Part shown: piece by piece, positions 13,000 through 24,440 of the stretch
How the letters are laid out: every line of letters starts with the position of its first letter
Position numbering within the stretch: the stretch's first letter is position 1
Origin: Pachypanchax playfairii
Taxonomy: Eukaryota; Chordata; Actinopteri; Cyprinodontiformes; Aplocheilidae
DNA length: 64,000 nt
NCBI GenBank assembly: GCA_006937955.1
Contig: SSNP01000010.1
Coordinates: 5,245,044-5,309,043, forward strand
Direction of reading: 5' to 3'
Notes under the pieces: generated by a model
Database searches by the model: none
Told to the model about the DNA's origin: nothing
What the model saw: only the letters and a program-made list of their open reading frames with translations
Translations under genes and position numbers: made by a program

Positions 13000-13560
13000 A
13001 AGTTTGAGGAAAATGAGAGAAGAAGGGGTAAGAAGAAGTGGGAGGTAACGAGAGACGAAGGAGGTGATGAAACTGAGAGGAGGTGAGCAGTCAAACTAAT
13101 AAAACATGTATTTATCATTATCAACCAAAATTCTATCTAAATAAATACAAAATCAAATGAACAGCAGGAAGTCAAACATAAAACGAGGAACGTTTAAGTG
13201 AAACAATGAAAATGGTCAAATAAAAATATGATGACAGAGATGATTTAGTGAATTATTGAGGAAGAAATAAAGATAGAAAAAAGGATATAATTTAAAAAAA
13301 AATGAAATGAAAGAAGAGATAAATGGGAAAAACTTAAAAAAACAAGAAAAGACAAGATGATTGAAGAAATAATAAAATAAAATTTGTAAAAAAAAAAAAA
13401 AAAAAAGCAAACCGTAATAAAAAACAAAACCCGAAAAACAGCAAGAAGCAAAAGAAGATCAAATAAAAATACATTTGGGAAAGATCAGAAAAAGACAGAA
13501 ATAAAACAACAGAAAAAAAGAAAAAGCTGAAAGAGGAGTCAGAGATTAGAACGATGCTCA
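13000..13560. repeat. Strongly purine-biased tract
   Basis: For about 560 bases the + strand is dominated by A and G, with long AAGAAG, GAGGAG and poly-A runs including one of 19 A near 13388-13406. Apparent open frames on the minus strand here are Phe/Leu/Ser-rich by-products of this bias and are not genes. The tract is probably a degenerate simple repeat. Confidence 0.6.
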
Positions 13561-13731
13561 TCGGCTGCTACCAGAACGCGCGCTGACAGAAAAATAAAAG
13601 GTGAGTAAGTACAAAAAGATGTTCTACAATAAATGACACATAAATATTTCTTTCAAAATAAAGTTCAGAGAACTGATCTGAAACTGAGTGACTTAGTTAG
13701 AAGCAGCTGTGTGTTTGACCTGCGCGCTCAG

Positions 13732-13755
13732 TCTCCTCCTCCTCCTCCTCCTCCA
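13732..13755. repeat. (CCT)n microsatellite
   Basis: A short uninterrupted run of CCT units is followed by CATCATCATG. Pyrimidine-purine asymmetry is opposite to the tract just upstream. No coding context. Confidence 0.7.
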
Positions 13756-16206
13756 TCATCATGCTGACAGCCATGTTGCACCTCTGTTCAGGATTCAGAT
13801 GAAGGAGTACCAGCAGGACCGAGCATCTCATCTTGGCATCCATCTTGCTTTACTCCTGAACTCCTCTGACGGCGTTCAATCAAGCCCACCTCCAGCGTGC
13901 GAGACGGAACATCCATCCGTAACGAATCGCTCCCACATAAACAGAACACATGCTGCCGTTTGGATGTAGAATACTGACGAGGGCGAAGCTGATTCTGAAA
14001 GTCATCATCTTTAACATTTCCATATGAGTTAAAGACAGATTTATTTTTTAATTTACCATCTGACTCTGTAAAAATGTTTTTATCAGACATTTGTTGACAG
14101 TTTGTTCTACAGAGACATTTACAAGATCTGGATTCAAAATCAGTAGAAATTAAAACAAAATAAAACAAAATCCAATGAGAATCTTTGAAAAACTGAGAGC
14201 TGTTGATTAAGAACATTTTGAAGAATATTACAAGTTTTACTTCTTGAAAGTAAAATGTAAAAATTGTTGAAAAACCTTTGCATAATTATTTATATTCCAA
14301 TGAGAAGAGATGAAAGTTCCTGTAACCATGACAACACAGTGAGACTGGCTTATAACATCGTCTCAAACCTGACCGTGAACACAGATTGTTGCCATCTGGT
14401 CAAAGATACAAGGTTCCACATGGTTCCACATGGTTTCAATGAAAATGTGTTCGTTCAGCAGTCGGTCTTAAAGTGGAACATGTTTGTTTGTTTATCTTAC
14501 AATGTGTGTATTTGTTATTTGGTGCAATTGTAATTTGACTTAATGTCCATTTTTTTTGTGTAATTTAAATGTAGTTGCTGTGATGCTGAGTGTCATATTG
14601 TGTTAAATCATATTGCATCAGATCACAGAAGAAAACAATTATAATCAGATTTTTCTTTTATGGCAGATCTCAGTTTTTTATCTATAAATTTTTAGTACAA
14701 AATGTAAAAGTACTTCACACCAGGTTGCATACTGAGACCCGTTAAATCTTTCAAATCACTTACTTGGAGTTATTTGATTGACTCAAGGCCAGAGGTTGTT
14801 TTCAGACACGTGACTGTTCAGGATTTGCAGCACAACATGCAGCACATCTGGGCAGCTGTGTTGGGGCTGCAGACATGTGGGGCGGGGTCAGTTGGAAAAT
14901 GAATGAATAAACCATTTGCCAAAAATAATTTCTCCTGATTTAATAACTTTACTGTTGCTTTGCACTGGTGCAAAGTGTTGTAGTATTTTTAAATTAAATA
15001 TTATTCCGTGCATCAGTTTTCATTTGTATTTGTTGTTGTTGTGAGTCTTTCACTACTTTCATAACAGAGTAACAATCATTTTGAAAAAGAGACATGTTTG
15101 GAGAAAAAGTCTATTCAGTGAAACTGACAGCGGACTTGTTCTAAGTTTGGGATCAGAGTTGAGACACAGATTATGACTGTACTCAAACTTCTCTCAATCT
15201 GCTCTAACCTGAAACATATTCCTGTAATCTGACAAAAGTCTTTGCTTGTCTAAATTGTTCTAAACTTTAAGATTGAAATTTCATCCATTCTCTGACAGAT
15301 TCGTCCTTTCTTGATGTTATTTAAAAATCATTTTTTCTCTAAATATCAATATGTTTGTTTTCATTTTGTTTCCTTTAATCTTCATGGCTCATTGTTATTT
15401 GGGTTTTACAAAGCAAACACCTCAGACATCAGGGCTGAAGACAGACGCTCGGTGAGTCGATGCCTAAAACAAAGTGGTTTTTTTTACAAGTAATCTGAAT
15501 TACTGCAAAATATATCTCAAACTCTGCAGCGCTGCGTGTCTCACAGAAACACATTCACAGATTAAATGCACCGTAGAGACAAATTCCCACTTGATCTTTC
15601 CCATGAACATGTTTCTCTGGCTCAGGACCCTCCCTCTTTGGAGTCTTTGCTCCCTCTGGACTCCAGTGAAGGATTGTAACTATTTGCTCCAAAACGAAAT
15701 AAACCTCAAACACAACAACAGCAAATTAGTCATCGCGACGTGCCATAACATCTTGATTTGTGTCGTAGCGTGGGAGCTGCAGTGTGCTCCAGCAGCACCC
15801 TTTAGGAGATCAACTCATCAGTTGTACTTAAAAAAGTCTGCGTGGTTTTGGAAGCTCCCCGCATCGTGTCCCTAAAAATGATTTATGAGGCCAAATCATT
15901 CACAGCACTCACTTCCTGTCAGTGAAATCTCCAGACATCCTCTTCTGTTTTATACTGTCACGTCCCATCTACACGGCTGGCTGTGGAATTTAGTGCATGG
16001 CTGCACTGGTCTCGTCTACACATGTGTTTCTCTGCGGGAAGCACCGTATTGCTTGACTGTCCTCATTCAGTTTTAACAACTTTTTGTCATTTTTCAGTGC
16101 ACAGACTCACTTTGTGTTTTCTTTATGTTTCATAATCATCTTTTAGGCAGTATTTTCAGTATTGGTACTGACAGGTGTACAGAGTCGTACATTCGTACGT
16201 TGAGTG

Positions 16207-16960
16207 TTAAACCAACACTAAGTAACTTTTCAACCTTCATGAAATAGTTTCATAACTTCTGTGATTATATGGCGACTTACAACAAGTTGAATGACACCTC
16301 TGTCATGGCTTGAGGGGGTCTGTATCGCTTTCACTGGCACTAAACAACTTTGAGGAGGATGGTGGGAACCCTGCCACACAAAAAACTACCAATGGATAGG
16401 CTGCTTTTCGGCATACGTCACTTCCCCTTTCCCCATTCGTCATAAACACGGAACTCGATGCGACCTGTTACGCGCAACTGCAGCTAACATGGCAGAAGCC
16501 CCGAAAAAACGAAAAGTTTTGTCTGAGGAGACAAAAAAAAAGAAAAAGGGAGAGTAACCGGATAAAAGGACAGTCAAGAATCAACATAGGCCCGGCTTTC
16601 ACTCGCTGCCGTGAGCTCAAAGTCGAGGAGGGATTTCCGACTGATGCTGCCGTGACTCTGTTCCTGCTGGACTAGTAAGTATCTTTCTATTCTCAAATCA
16701 AAATGCTAATGCCAGCTTTCGGAAATTTGCAAGGAAGTAATAACTGGCCACCAGGTTGACAGTTCATTCACTCAGCCACTGGAAACCGAAATGTAATGTA
16801 GTTCAATCCAACTGCTGGCAGACAGGGTATCTGGATTTTACGACGCTACGCGCTGGTGCTCATGGGAAATGCAGGCTTCGTTCACGTAAAATAATACCGC
16901 TTTTGTCCAGTGGCGCCGCCAAAATAAACCTAAACTGAAAGCTCCTAAGTACTGCTTTAA
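16207..16960 (+). mobile_element. TIR-bounded DNA transposon derivative, about 0.75 kb
   Basis: The ends are related in inverted orientation. TTAA then ACCAACACTAAGTAACTTT at the left (from 16207) corresponds, at about 13 of 19 positions, to AGCAGTACTTAGGAGCTTT read inward from the right end at 16960. Both ends abut TTAA or TAA, compatible with a TTAA- or TWA-targeting superfamily (piggyBac or PIF/Harbinger), but the superfamily is not proven. The interior carries a degenerate coding exon at 16489-16674, listed separately. The copy lacks a transposase catalytic domain, so it is a non-autonomous derivative. A second, different repeat begins immediately to its right. Confidence 0.55.
16489..16674 (+). 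pseudogene. Frameshifted transposon-derived coding exon
   Basis: An ATG at 16489 in favourable context starts MAEAPKKRKVLSEE, including PKKRKV, an SV40-type nuclear localisation motif. It runs through a Lys-rich stretch and hits TAA at 16555-16557. In the next frame the protein continues as RINIGPAFTRCRELKVEEG (16583-16639) and ends FPTDAAVTLFLLD at 16672. This INIGPAF...REL...FLLD pattern is one I associate with N-terminal regions of transposon-like proteins repeated in fish genomes. The break is a one-base shift within or just after the nine-A run at 16533-16541. A GTAAGT donor follows at 16675, so this looks like a first exon whose downstream partner is absent. It is not a functional gene. 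Confidence 0.5.
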
Positions 16961-16961
16961 A

Positions 16962-17803
16962 ATACAGTGTTAATTTAACTCTTTTTTAGTCTTTTTAACT
17001 CCATGAGAGTAAATTCCTCAAAAGAGTTGGTGTTAATTTGGGGAGTTACATTTAAGCAACTCTGTCAAGTGTTGAATTTAAAATTAACTCTGAACAGAGT
17101 TGCTCATCAGAGCTGGGCGGGGGGCGGAGCCAATGCCCGGGTCTGAGTTTTACCCAAAATGCACTTGGAGGCTTGATCTGCAATTTAATTGTAAATTTGT
17201 GCATCATAAAGCTCCATGTAAGAGTTAAAATAAAGCCAATCATGCAGCACAACATTTTATTCAATACTTTACACCTTCTACGTCATTAAAATCTTTTAAA
17301 TCTTTCAGCAACCGTGACTCAAACCTGACTGAGGTAACCTAATACAAGCTGCCTATTATATAATATTGGAGTTCTCAGACATTGAGCTTCTCTGAACTTA
17401 AATTGTGAAGGGGTTTTCACCTGCTTCTCTTATCTGTGGTAGAGGTCTTCCTACGTTTATGTCACAGCGTGCTCATCAGACAGTCTCAAATGTAAACAAT
17501 CAATGATGATGTTGTCCGTTATAAAAGTTGTGCTTAACTCTATCTGGAGTTAAACAGGCAACACTAATAGTGCTAACTTTTAACTCTATGGTCAAGTGTT
17601 AAAAAATCAACACTGATCAGTGTTTATAAGTGTTAACTTTTAACTACAGACAGAGTTAAAAGAAACTCCATCTCAGTGTTAAATGTCCAACACTTTCAAA
17701 AGTGTTGTTTTAACACTTTGCGGTGTGGACCCATATAGACACTTTGAAAGTGTTGAATTTAACTCCAGTAGAGTTAAATCACCCTGTAGAATTTGCTGTG
17801 TAC
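16962..17803. mobile_element. MITE-like repeat built of TTAACTC/AGTGTT words
   Basis: Ends are inverted: TACAGTGTTAATTTAACTCT at the left (from about 16963), against CTACAGGGTGATTTAACTCT read inward from the right. Internally there are dozens of alternating AGTGTTAA, TTAACTC, GAGTTAAA and AACACTTT words in both orientations, notably at 17040-17105 and 17525-17790, so the single strand can fold extensively. A GC-rich core (GGGCGGGGGGCGGAGCC, about 17116-17132) interrupts the AT-rich arms. I recognise this as a type of non-autonomous repeat common in teleosts; it encodes nothing. It abuts the element at 16207-16960, giving a 1.6-kb composite. Confidence 0.6.
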
Positions 17804-18339
17804 CCTTCCAAACTGCTGAAACCCCAAGCTTTAAATTTGGTGCCATCAATTCGCTTGATGACTTTCTTCTCTGCTGCTGCAGGGATATTTTACTGCCCTC
17901 TGGCTCAGACAACTGAAGAAGCTAAAACTCTTGAACAAGAGCAGACAAAAGAAAGACACATGAGGTGTCTGGTACGTTTCTTCAGAAATTGTCCTGACAG
18001 ACAGACACACTTTGCTTCTTTCACAGCAAATCACTGCACACCTCTAACTGGCAACATTTATTAATGTGCATCAGCCCCTGAGCACCTAATTGGAAGTTTT
18101 GGAACTGACCTGACTCATGATGGCTGCCAGCTCTCTTCCTAAAATGGCTGTCTCAACCACAAACCTTTAGTTGGTGAAGCACTTTTCATGGAGTTCAGCT
18201 GTAAATCCTTTTTCTTTCCCCGTCTCTGTCTTTGCTCTCTAATGTCTTCATTGGCCAAGCTGTTCTGTCAGCACACCATTGGGTGTAACAGAATACCGTA
18301 CTGACCAACAGTTAGGTCATTTCCTCCTCCCAAGACCAG

Positions 18340-18690
18340 ATATTGCTCTGCCGCAAAGGTAGCTGGATTGCCAGATTGGAGCCCTCGATTGCCAGATTAG
18401 GGGCCTGGCTAATTTAATTAGAGAGTGAAGGAAAGAGGCCCGAGGGGCCCGCAGAACTAGGACCATCGTGGAGCCAGGACTAGTTCCCCCTTTTGAAAAA
18501 CTCCGCACCGCAAAATACAATGTGGTAATGTCTGCGGGCCTAATTCTTCCGGAGGAGAGAGAGAGAGAGCTGGACTGTGTGCTGCAGACAACCACATCCC
18601 TCGCTTCAGAGGAAAGAAAAGAAAAAGGAGGCAGAGAAGAAAGAAGGCCAGAAGAAAGAGTCCGAGGATGATTTATGTCCTGCTGTGCAG
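18340..18690. promoter_or_regulatory. Candidate conserved non-coding element with homeobox-type sites
   Basis: This GC-balanced, non-repetitive block contains a direct repeat of GATTGCCAGATT (18366-18377 and 18387-18398) and TAATTTAATTAG (18410-18421), which offers several TAAT/ATTA homeodomain core sites. A (GA)n run follows at about 18551-18570. Overlapping open frames on both strands show no protein family, and the composition suits an enhancer better than a gene. Proximity to a homeobox gene makes a meox2 enhancer a reasonable inference; conservation has not been tested. Confidence 0.35.
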
Positions 18691-19840
18691 ACGCAGAAAT
18701 AAATCCAGCGACCTAGAGCAGAGAGGAAAGCAGGCCATAAAGCACAGGATCAGCGCAGAACTGTTTCTTCTTTTTTTTTAAAAACCCCAAATGAGCTAAA
18801 ATGTTCCCTCATGTCAAAGCCAATCGCTTTGTTTTATGTCACCAAGGAATTTTTAAAAAGTGTTCTCGTTTTTAAGAGGGTCGTGGTTTCTCTTGTGTTG
18901 ATGACACATGCTGTTGGGTCTCTGGAGCGATCTCTGGGCTAACGGGGCTGATAATTGGAGTCTTCAGACGTGAACAGCTTTGTGGGAGGCCTCTTTTAAA
19001 AATGCACCTCTAATTTGAGCCATAGAAATTATTGGGGTTATTGCTCCTTGCTTCACCTCCAGCTCGAGCCTGCAGGGTCTCATGTTTTCATGCACGAACA
19101 CACACACATGCATGTGCACCTCCAGGTGGCTGAGAGCTGTGCATATATTTCACACCCACTCTGCTACGATCAATTTCACTTCTTTGCATGCGTCCAGTTA
19201 AGTGTGCAACTTTTACAAGGTAGAGTGGGATCAGTTTCAAACTCCCCCAGACATCCCAGCTTCTTTCCATCTGCATTAAATGGCCGTGATGCTGACCAGT
19301 AAAACGATCGCTACACTCGTGCGTGACCCCTGGAATCTGCTGGGGAGGACAAACAGCGGCAAAGTGCAACACAAACGTTTCGGGGAGAATCATTTAAACA
19401 AAGTGACACATAAATTCATCACTTTCATGGTTATTACCAGGCAGTTATAAACAGACTTCAACACAGACTCTCGAATAAAACATAAAACAGTTTGGAGGAA
19501 AAGTAAAAGTAAATTAGTTTAAAACTGGCGTCACAAACCCAAAAACACAGAATCTGCAAAAAAAGGGACAAAGTTTGAGATAAAAACTAAATATATAAAC
19601 GGAAAAAGGGGAAATAAGTGACAAAATAAAGAGTCAATGTTCTTTAGTTGTGTCCAATAGTTTGTCAGTAAACTCTGTAGTTTATTTTATTTTCACTTTT
19701 AAGTATCACATTAGAAAATACAGTATATGTAGATACTTTTTGTATTTGTACCATCAAGAGACACACAAGGTGATTTATGTCAAATATTTAATGTTTGTAT
19801 ACAATTTGAAGCGCTCGCACACTTTGTCCATTAAAAATAA

Positions 19841-20060
19841 GTCAAGTCAAATTTATTTATAGAGAACTTTAACATACAGCATGACAGCTGACCAAAGTGC
19901 TGTACAGCAAATCAAGAGATAAAAACAACATTGAAAATACAAAAAACAAACAAAGACCTCAAAAAATAAAACTATGAAGAAAAATACAATAAAAGTCAGG
20001 CTGTAAAATCTACTGTAGAATAAAACAAATAGAAATAAAACTGATAAAACAAATACATGT
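19841..20060 (-). repeat. Dispersed LINE/SINE tail, minus orientation
   Basis: The segment starts with AAGTCAAGTCAAATTTATTT followed by AGAGAACTTT and GACCAAAGTGCTGTACAGC. Reversed, this is the familiar fish tail of the form GCTGTACAGCACTTTGGTCA...CTATAAATAAATTTGACTTG. After it comes A-rich sequence typical of these tails. Truncated and non-coding; exact family unknown. Confidence 0.55.
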
Positions 20061-21199
20061 CAGTTAAAGTTTCATATATCAAATAATTCTTGTGGTAAAT
20101 TTGCCTTGAAATAGAAAATCACTAATAATTATTTTGTGGCTGTTGGAGAAGATGAAACAGCTGCTCCAAAAAGTTCCAACAGACATATTTCAATTAAATA
20201 ATCAGCTGTTTCTGCTTCTGGACAAGAAACATGGTCAACACCAGGAAGTCACAGACTTGATTTAAACATGTGCTTCATCGTACCAGGTTTTGTTTCTTGT
20301 TAGTGAAATCATCTTCTCTGTTATTACAGCCGCATGTTTAATAGGGTTTTGGTGCTGACAGCATGTCTGATGTCAAACAAACAACACAAATGATGTTTCC
20401 TTTAACATAATCTTTACAGCACATGTGTTTTATAATCAGCTGTCTGCATTTAAACACAGAAACTGAACAAGTCCTTCCAAATTATAGGAACAATCGGTTC
20501 TTTTTAAAATAAAAGTCTTTGTTCTATTTAACTTCCTTGAATGAAATGAATCTTTAGCTACCAGCAAACACCAGACAGGAAGTTAGAATTAGATTAAGAA
20601 GGGGGAAGTACCTGTGAGGAAGAGATTTTGTTTTCCAAGAATTGGTGGCGAGAACTAGAATAGAAATTATATTTATTAATAACAGAAGCTCGTGTCTCAA
20701 AAATGCAGTAAACCTAAAACAATTTAATTAGATTCATATTACACACCCTCTATTAAAACACAAGAAACAAGTTTTTTCTAATAGAGTAAATTCTGCATGA
20801 GGATTTAATATGTCCTTTTTCTTTTTGGTTTCATCTGGCTTTTGACTTTTCTGCCATGGAAGGAGAAACACTCTGTTTTAAACAGTAAAAAATATTTTAA
20901 ACCATTTGACAAACTGTGACTGAAGTGATGAATGTTTTCATGACAATAAATGACAAACATGTTATTTCAGATCCAGCTGTTAAAACCTACACATGTCCAT
21001 TATTAAAGTAATTAGGCAGCCAGTGTACAGTCAACTGGACGTTAGTATATTTGGTTTAAAAGGAGGAAAGTTTCTTCATTTCAAAGAAACATTATTTTAT
21101 TTTCTGGTTTAACACTCACGCTTCCTCTTTCTGTCTTTCTTACACTTTATAAATTCAACACAAAACTTCCCCGTCTCGCCTTCTCTTCGTTTCTCTGAT

Positions 21200-21540
21200 G
21201 TTGACTAATTGTTCTTTGTGCAGATTAAAGCCACCAGATGCCCCAGAGAAACTGGCCAAACCCCCTTAAACTCACAACTCTTTTTCTATCCCGTCTCTTT
21301 CTTGTGGAGAGCAGCAGGAATGTCTGCCATCTTCCCATCAGCACGAGATGCCGCAGCGTGCTCGCTTTTAAGAGGGTGTTTACAGTGAACTGTTCCGCTG
21401 ATGTGGGATAGATTTATTACTTATTTACTCTCAGGCTTGGCCGGGCTTTTTGTTGGTCCCGTTTCTGATCACTTTCGATGCCTCAAGCCAGACCACGAAG
21501 TGATGGCGGCATGTAAACACATCCAATGAGAGCTGGAATC
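21200..21540. promoter_or_regulatory. Candidate conserved non-coding block
   Basis: Complex, GC-richer sequence without stop-free frames of note, without repeat ends, and flanked on both sides by AT-rich DNA. It includes evenly mixed words around GCACGAGATGCCGCAGCGTG (21341-21360). The only basis is contrast in composition with its surroundings, so this is a prompt for alignment rather than a firm element. Confidence 0.25.
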
Positions 21541-22369
21541 CAGGAATGTGTGTGTTAGCGCTTGTGTGGGTGTGAGAACATGGCAGGCACTCTGTTCAAA
21601 TACACCAATGCTTTAAAGCATGTTTGTGTATTTGTACACAGTACCTACTCTGTGTGTGAACGAGCATCAGCGTGTTTTTATTCATCTTAAATTGTGAATT
21701 TTGTAACTTTGTGTGTTCCATCATTGTGTAATTAGTTGGTTGTAATCAGAGTCTTATAAAAGATCAATCAGGTGGAAGATAAACACGGTCTGCTTGTATG
21801 ACTCACTTCATTAGGAGAGAAAATGATGCTTTTGTAATTGCAGAACATTGTTACAGTGTTGCTGATCGTTTTAACGCTCGTGTTGTTCTTCAATCTTAAG
21901 AAGTTTCCTCAAAAGAAAAAAAAGCGTTTCAGAAAAATCTGATTGAAAATTGTTTTGCATGTTTTTCAGTTTTGTTAAACACTCACACATCACTTTCAGA
22001 CAATCAGGCAATTTGAGAACAATGGTTTAGTCGAAATATCAAACATATTTGAATTGTTTAAAAAATAAGGAACCACACTGGTTGGTGAAATAATTCTTAT
22101 TGCAGAATATGAGGTTGTGGCAGGAAGTTGTTCTGCAAACGGTGTTTGTATCAGACAAACATGCAGATGTGTGCAAAACACCGAGGTTTGTTAATTCAGC
22201 AAATCTTTTTCTTTTTATTGTATGAAATGTTTCAGTTCTCATTAAGTCTGACTGTGAGGATCTCTAATTTAATTTAACACCATCATTTCCCTTTTTATAG
22301 CACAAAATACTTCAGTTTTTGTGTCAAAATTGAGAGAAAAGTGTCACGAACATTTTTCGATTTATAAAA

Positions 22370-22620
22370 TCCTTCCCATTTATTATATCATGGGGCAGAG
22401 AGATCATCATAAAGCAAACCAACATCTGGCCAGATGTTAAATTCAGTGTGAAACGAACGCTGTTTTCTCTTCTTAATCGCGAATGTTGGTTGTTGTAACT
22501 GAGAGCAGATTGTCGCGGACTCTTTGGGCTGAAATAAGATTTGTAATTGTAATTGGCAGGTGTGAAAGTAACACGTGGTTTCTAACCATCTATATAACAG
22601 CGTTGATTCAGCGTCATGTT
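22370..22620. promoter_or_regulatory. Candidate conserved non-coding block
   Basis: A second complex block between AT-rich flanks. It contains CATCTGGCCAGATG (22423-22436), a perfect 14-base palindrome made of two CATCTG/CAGATG E-box-type words around GGCC, and TTGTAATTGTAATTGGC (22541-22557), two TAATTG homeodomain-type words in tandem. The combination resembles a mesodermal enhancer, but this is inference. Confidence 0.3.
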
Positions 22621-23846
22621 GTACTCAGATGGGATTTACATTTGTTGTAAAATAGAACTGGAAGCTTTAACTTTGGAGAATATTTTTTCAACAACAATTG
22701 GGGTAAATACAATCATTCTGAAATGAATCCACAGTCCTGTAATAATAATTTATCTTTAATGAAACTAATGAACGACCAACAGACACCAAGTCAAGATGCA
22801 GGTCAAAGTGCAAAAGTAAAACTCCAAACTGAGGCCAGAGGACTGAGGACTGATTACTGAAGACAGAAACACACTATAAAATGTCTCAAACATTCCTTTT
22901 AAGTCTTTTTCAGATTTCTCACAGCAACAAATCTTAATAAAAAACAATTTTACATGTGCAATCATCTAATTAAAAATGCATTTGGCATATCTCTATTATA
23001 TGAACTCGAACATGGGCGGAGTCAGAGGAACACAGTTATATTAAATTTGTAACTTCTCCTTATAAAAGATGTTGATATATTGTGGTGCGCTTTTATTTTT
23101 AGTAACTCAAGGATTGTTATTAATTCTTATGTAACTATCATGTGTTCTTTTGTAATTTGCCTTGTTACTATTTGTGGTTTGTACAATCTTGTATAAGTTT
23201 GGATAAAACTGCCCAGAGATTTTTGATGGGAAATAAAAATAAACACATGTCAACGGGTTTTTGGTTTCTACAGATGTTATTTGTATACTTGGCAAATTGC
23301 TGTAAAACATGTGGCAAAAACACAAAAATTTGATTTAACCCTGAGTTCATTTACCCAGAGTTTATCTACAAATATCACAGAACAGAACTTCACAGATGAG
23401 TACGCTTTTTTCTCTTTCCTTCCTTTTTTTTTTCAACATGGCTGGATTTCTAAAAATGAGGATGTTAATCTAAAACTGTTTGTGATCCAAGCAGCAGTCT
23501 TCCCACACGGGTTCCTGAGTGAGTTTGTTGTTTCTGACTTACAACATCTCTTTTGTTTCCTTCTGAATGACAGACTGCATTAACACATCTGTCAGACTCC
23601 AGGTGTTAGCCTTTTCCTCCCTCTTTTATTTGTCTCTCCAACATTCAGTCCTGTTTTTTTGTATTATCACAAAACTGAAAAATCATCTATTAATCTATAG
23701 AAGCAATGACAGCAAAAATCCAATTTTTAGCTGAATTTCAGAACCCACTGAACCCTTCATGAACATACAGCCATCTTTGTGTGATGTCAGCTGGTGCAGA
23801 TGCGAAGCGTTTACACTGTTTAAAGGAAGGAATGAGTCTTTTTATT

Positions 23847-24035
23847 TGGATGGATGGATGATGGATGGATGATGGATGGATGGATGGATGGATGGATGGA
23901 TGGATGGATGGATGGATGGACGGAAGGATGGATGGATGGATGGATGGATGGATGGATGGATGGATGGATGGATGGATGGATGGATGGACGGAAGGATGGA
24001 TGGACGGACGGACGGACGGATGGACGTATGAATGG
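23847..24035. repeat. (TGGA)n tetranucleotide array
   Basis: About 190 bases of TGGA units, with ATGA-type slips near the left end and CGGA variants (GGACGGAAGGATGG at two places, then a run of GGAC units near 24000-24020). Open frames across it in several phases encode Trp-Met-Asp-Gly or Ile-His-Pro-Ser repeats and are artefacts. Confidence 0.95.
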
Positions 24036-24357
24036 AAAGCTCCCAAAGCTCCTCCTTACAGAGAAAACCAAGGACAGGACATGTAAGCTAGTAACCATGG
24101 CAACTGTTGAAGATTCAGACTCTGTCTTATCTTTATGGCAGAGTGACAGGTTCTGCAGGTATACATTAAAATTTTAATTTTGATTTTAGCCACATTTAAA
24201 TGTATCTGTTAATTTCTTTTGTAGCAACAGACAATAAGAACATTAATCACATGAATAAGCAATAAAAAAGGACTTTATTATGAGAAGAGAGATTATTATG
24301 AATCTAAATCAACAAGTCCTTCCTTCTTCTGTACCCTCTTGTTCCTGTGAATGGTCC

Positions 24358-24369
24358 GGGGGGGGGGGG
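24358..24369 (+). repeat. G12 homopolymer
   Basis: Twelve consecutive G interrupt ordinary sequence. Such a run is prone to length error in sequencing and could form G-rich secondary structure. No gene overlaps it. Confidence 0.85.
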
Positions 24370-24385
24370 CTGGTGTCTATGTCCA

Positions 24386-24440
24386 GTGGTCATTGTGTGA
24401 GAGGCGGTTTACACCCTGGACCACTACATGGACAGGACGT
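24386..24440 (-). repeat. SINE-like fragment, minus orientation
   Basis: TCATTGTGTGAGAGGCGGTTTACACCCTGGAC is close to the reverse of the widely dispersed fish repeat that reads GTCCAGGGTGTACCCCGCCTCTCGCCCAATGA. Only this internal part is recognisable. Related fragments occur at 44166-44420 and 54525-54606. Confidence 0.45.

Noticed and set aside
13788..14216. 142-codon open frame on the minus strand
   Set aside because: No recognisable domain, low-complexity Ser/Lys/Asn-rich composition, no splice context, and it overlaps a purine-pyrimidine biased region.
15474..15875. 133-codon open frame on the + strand
   Set aside because: Does not begin with ATG in a good context, Cys/Leu/Trp-rich with no family resemblance, and no exon signals; better read as non-coding, possibly conserved DNA.
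17723..18064. 113-codon + strand frame
   Set aside because: Its first part is translated from the right end of a MITE-like repeat, and the remainder has no recognisable domain or exon signals.
23847..24035. CRISPR-like regular repeat
   Set aside because: Continuous 4-base units without spacers; this is a eukaryotic microsatellite.
23738..24177. Repetitive open frames across the TGGA array
   Set aside because: They are direct translations of a tetranucleotide repeat in several frames on both strands.
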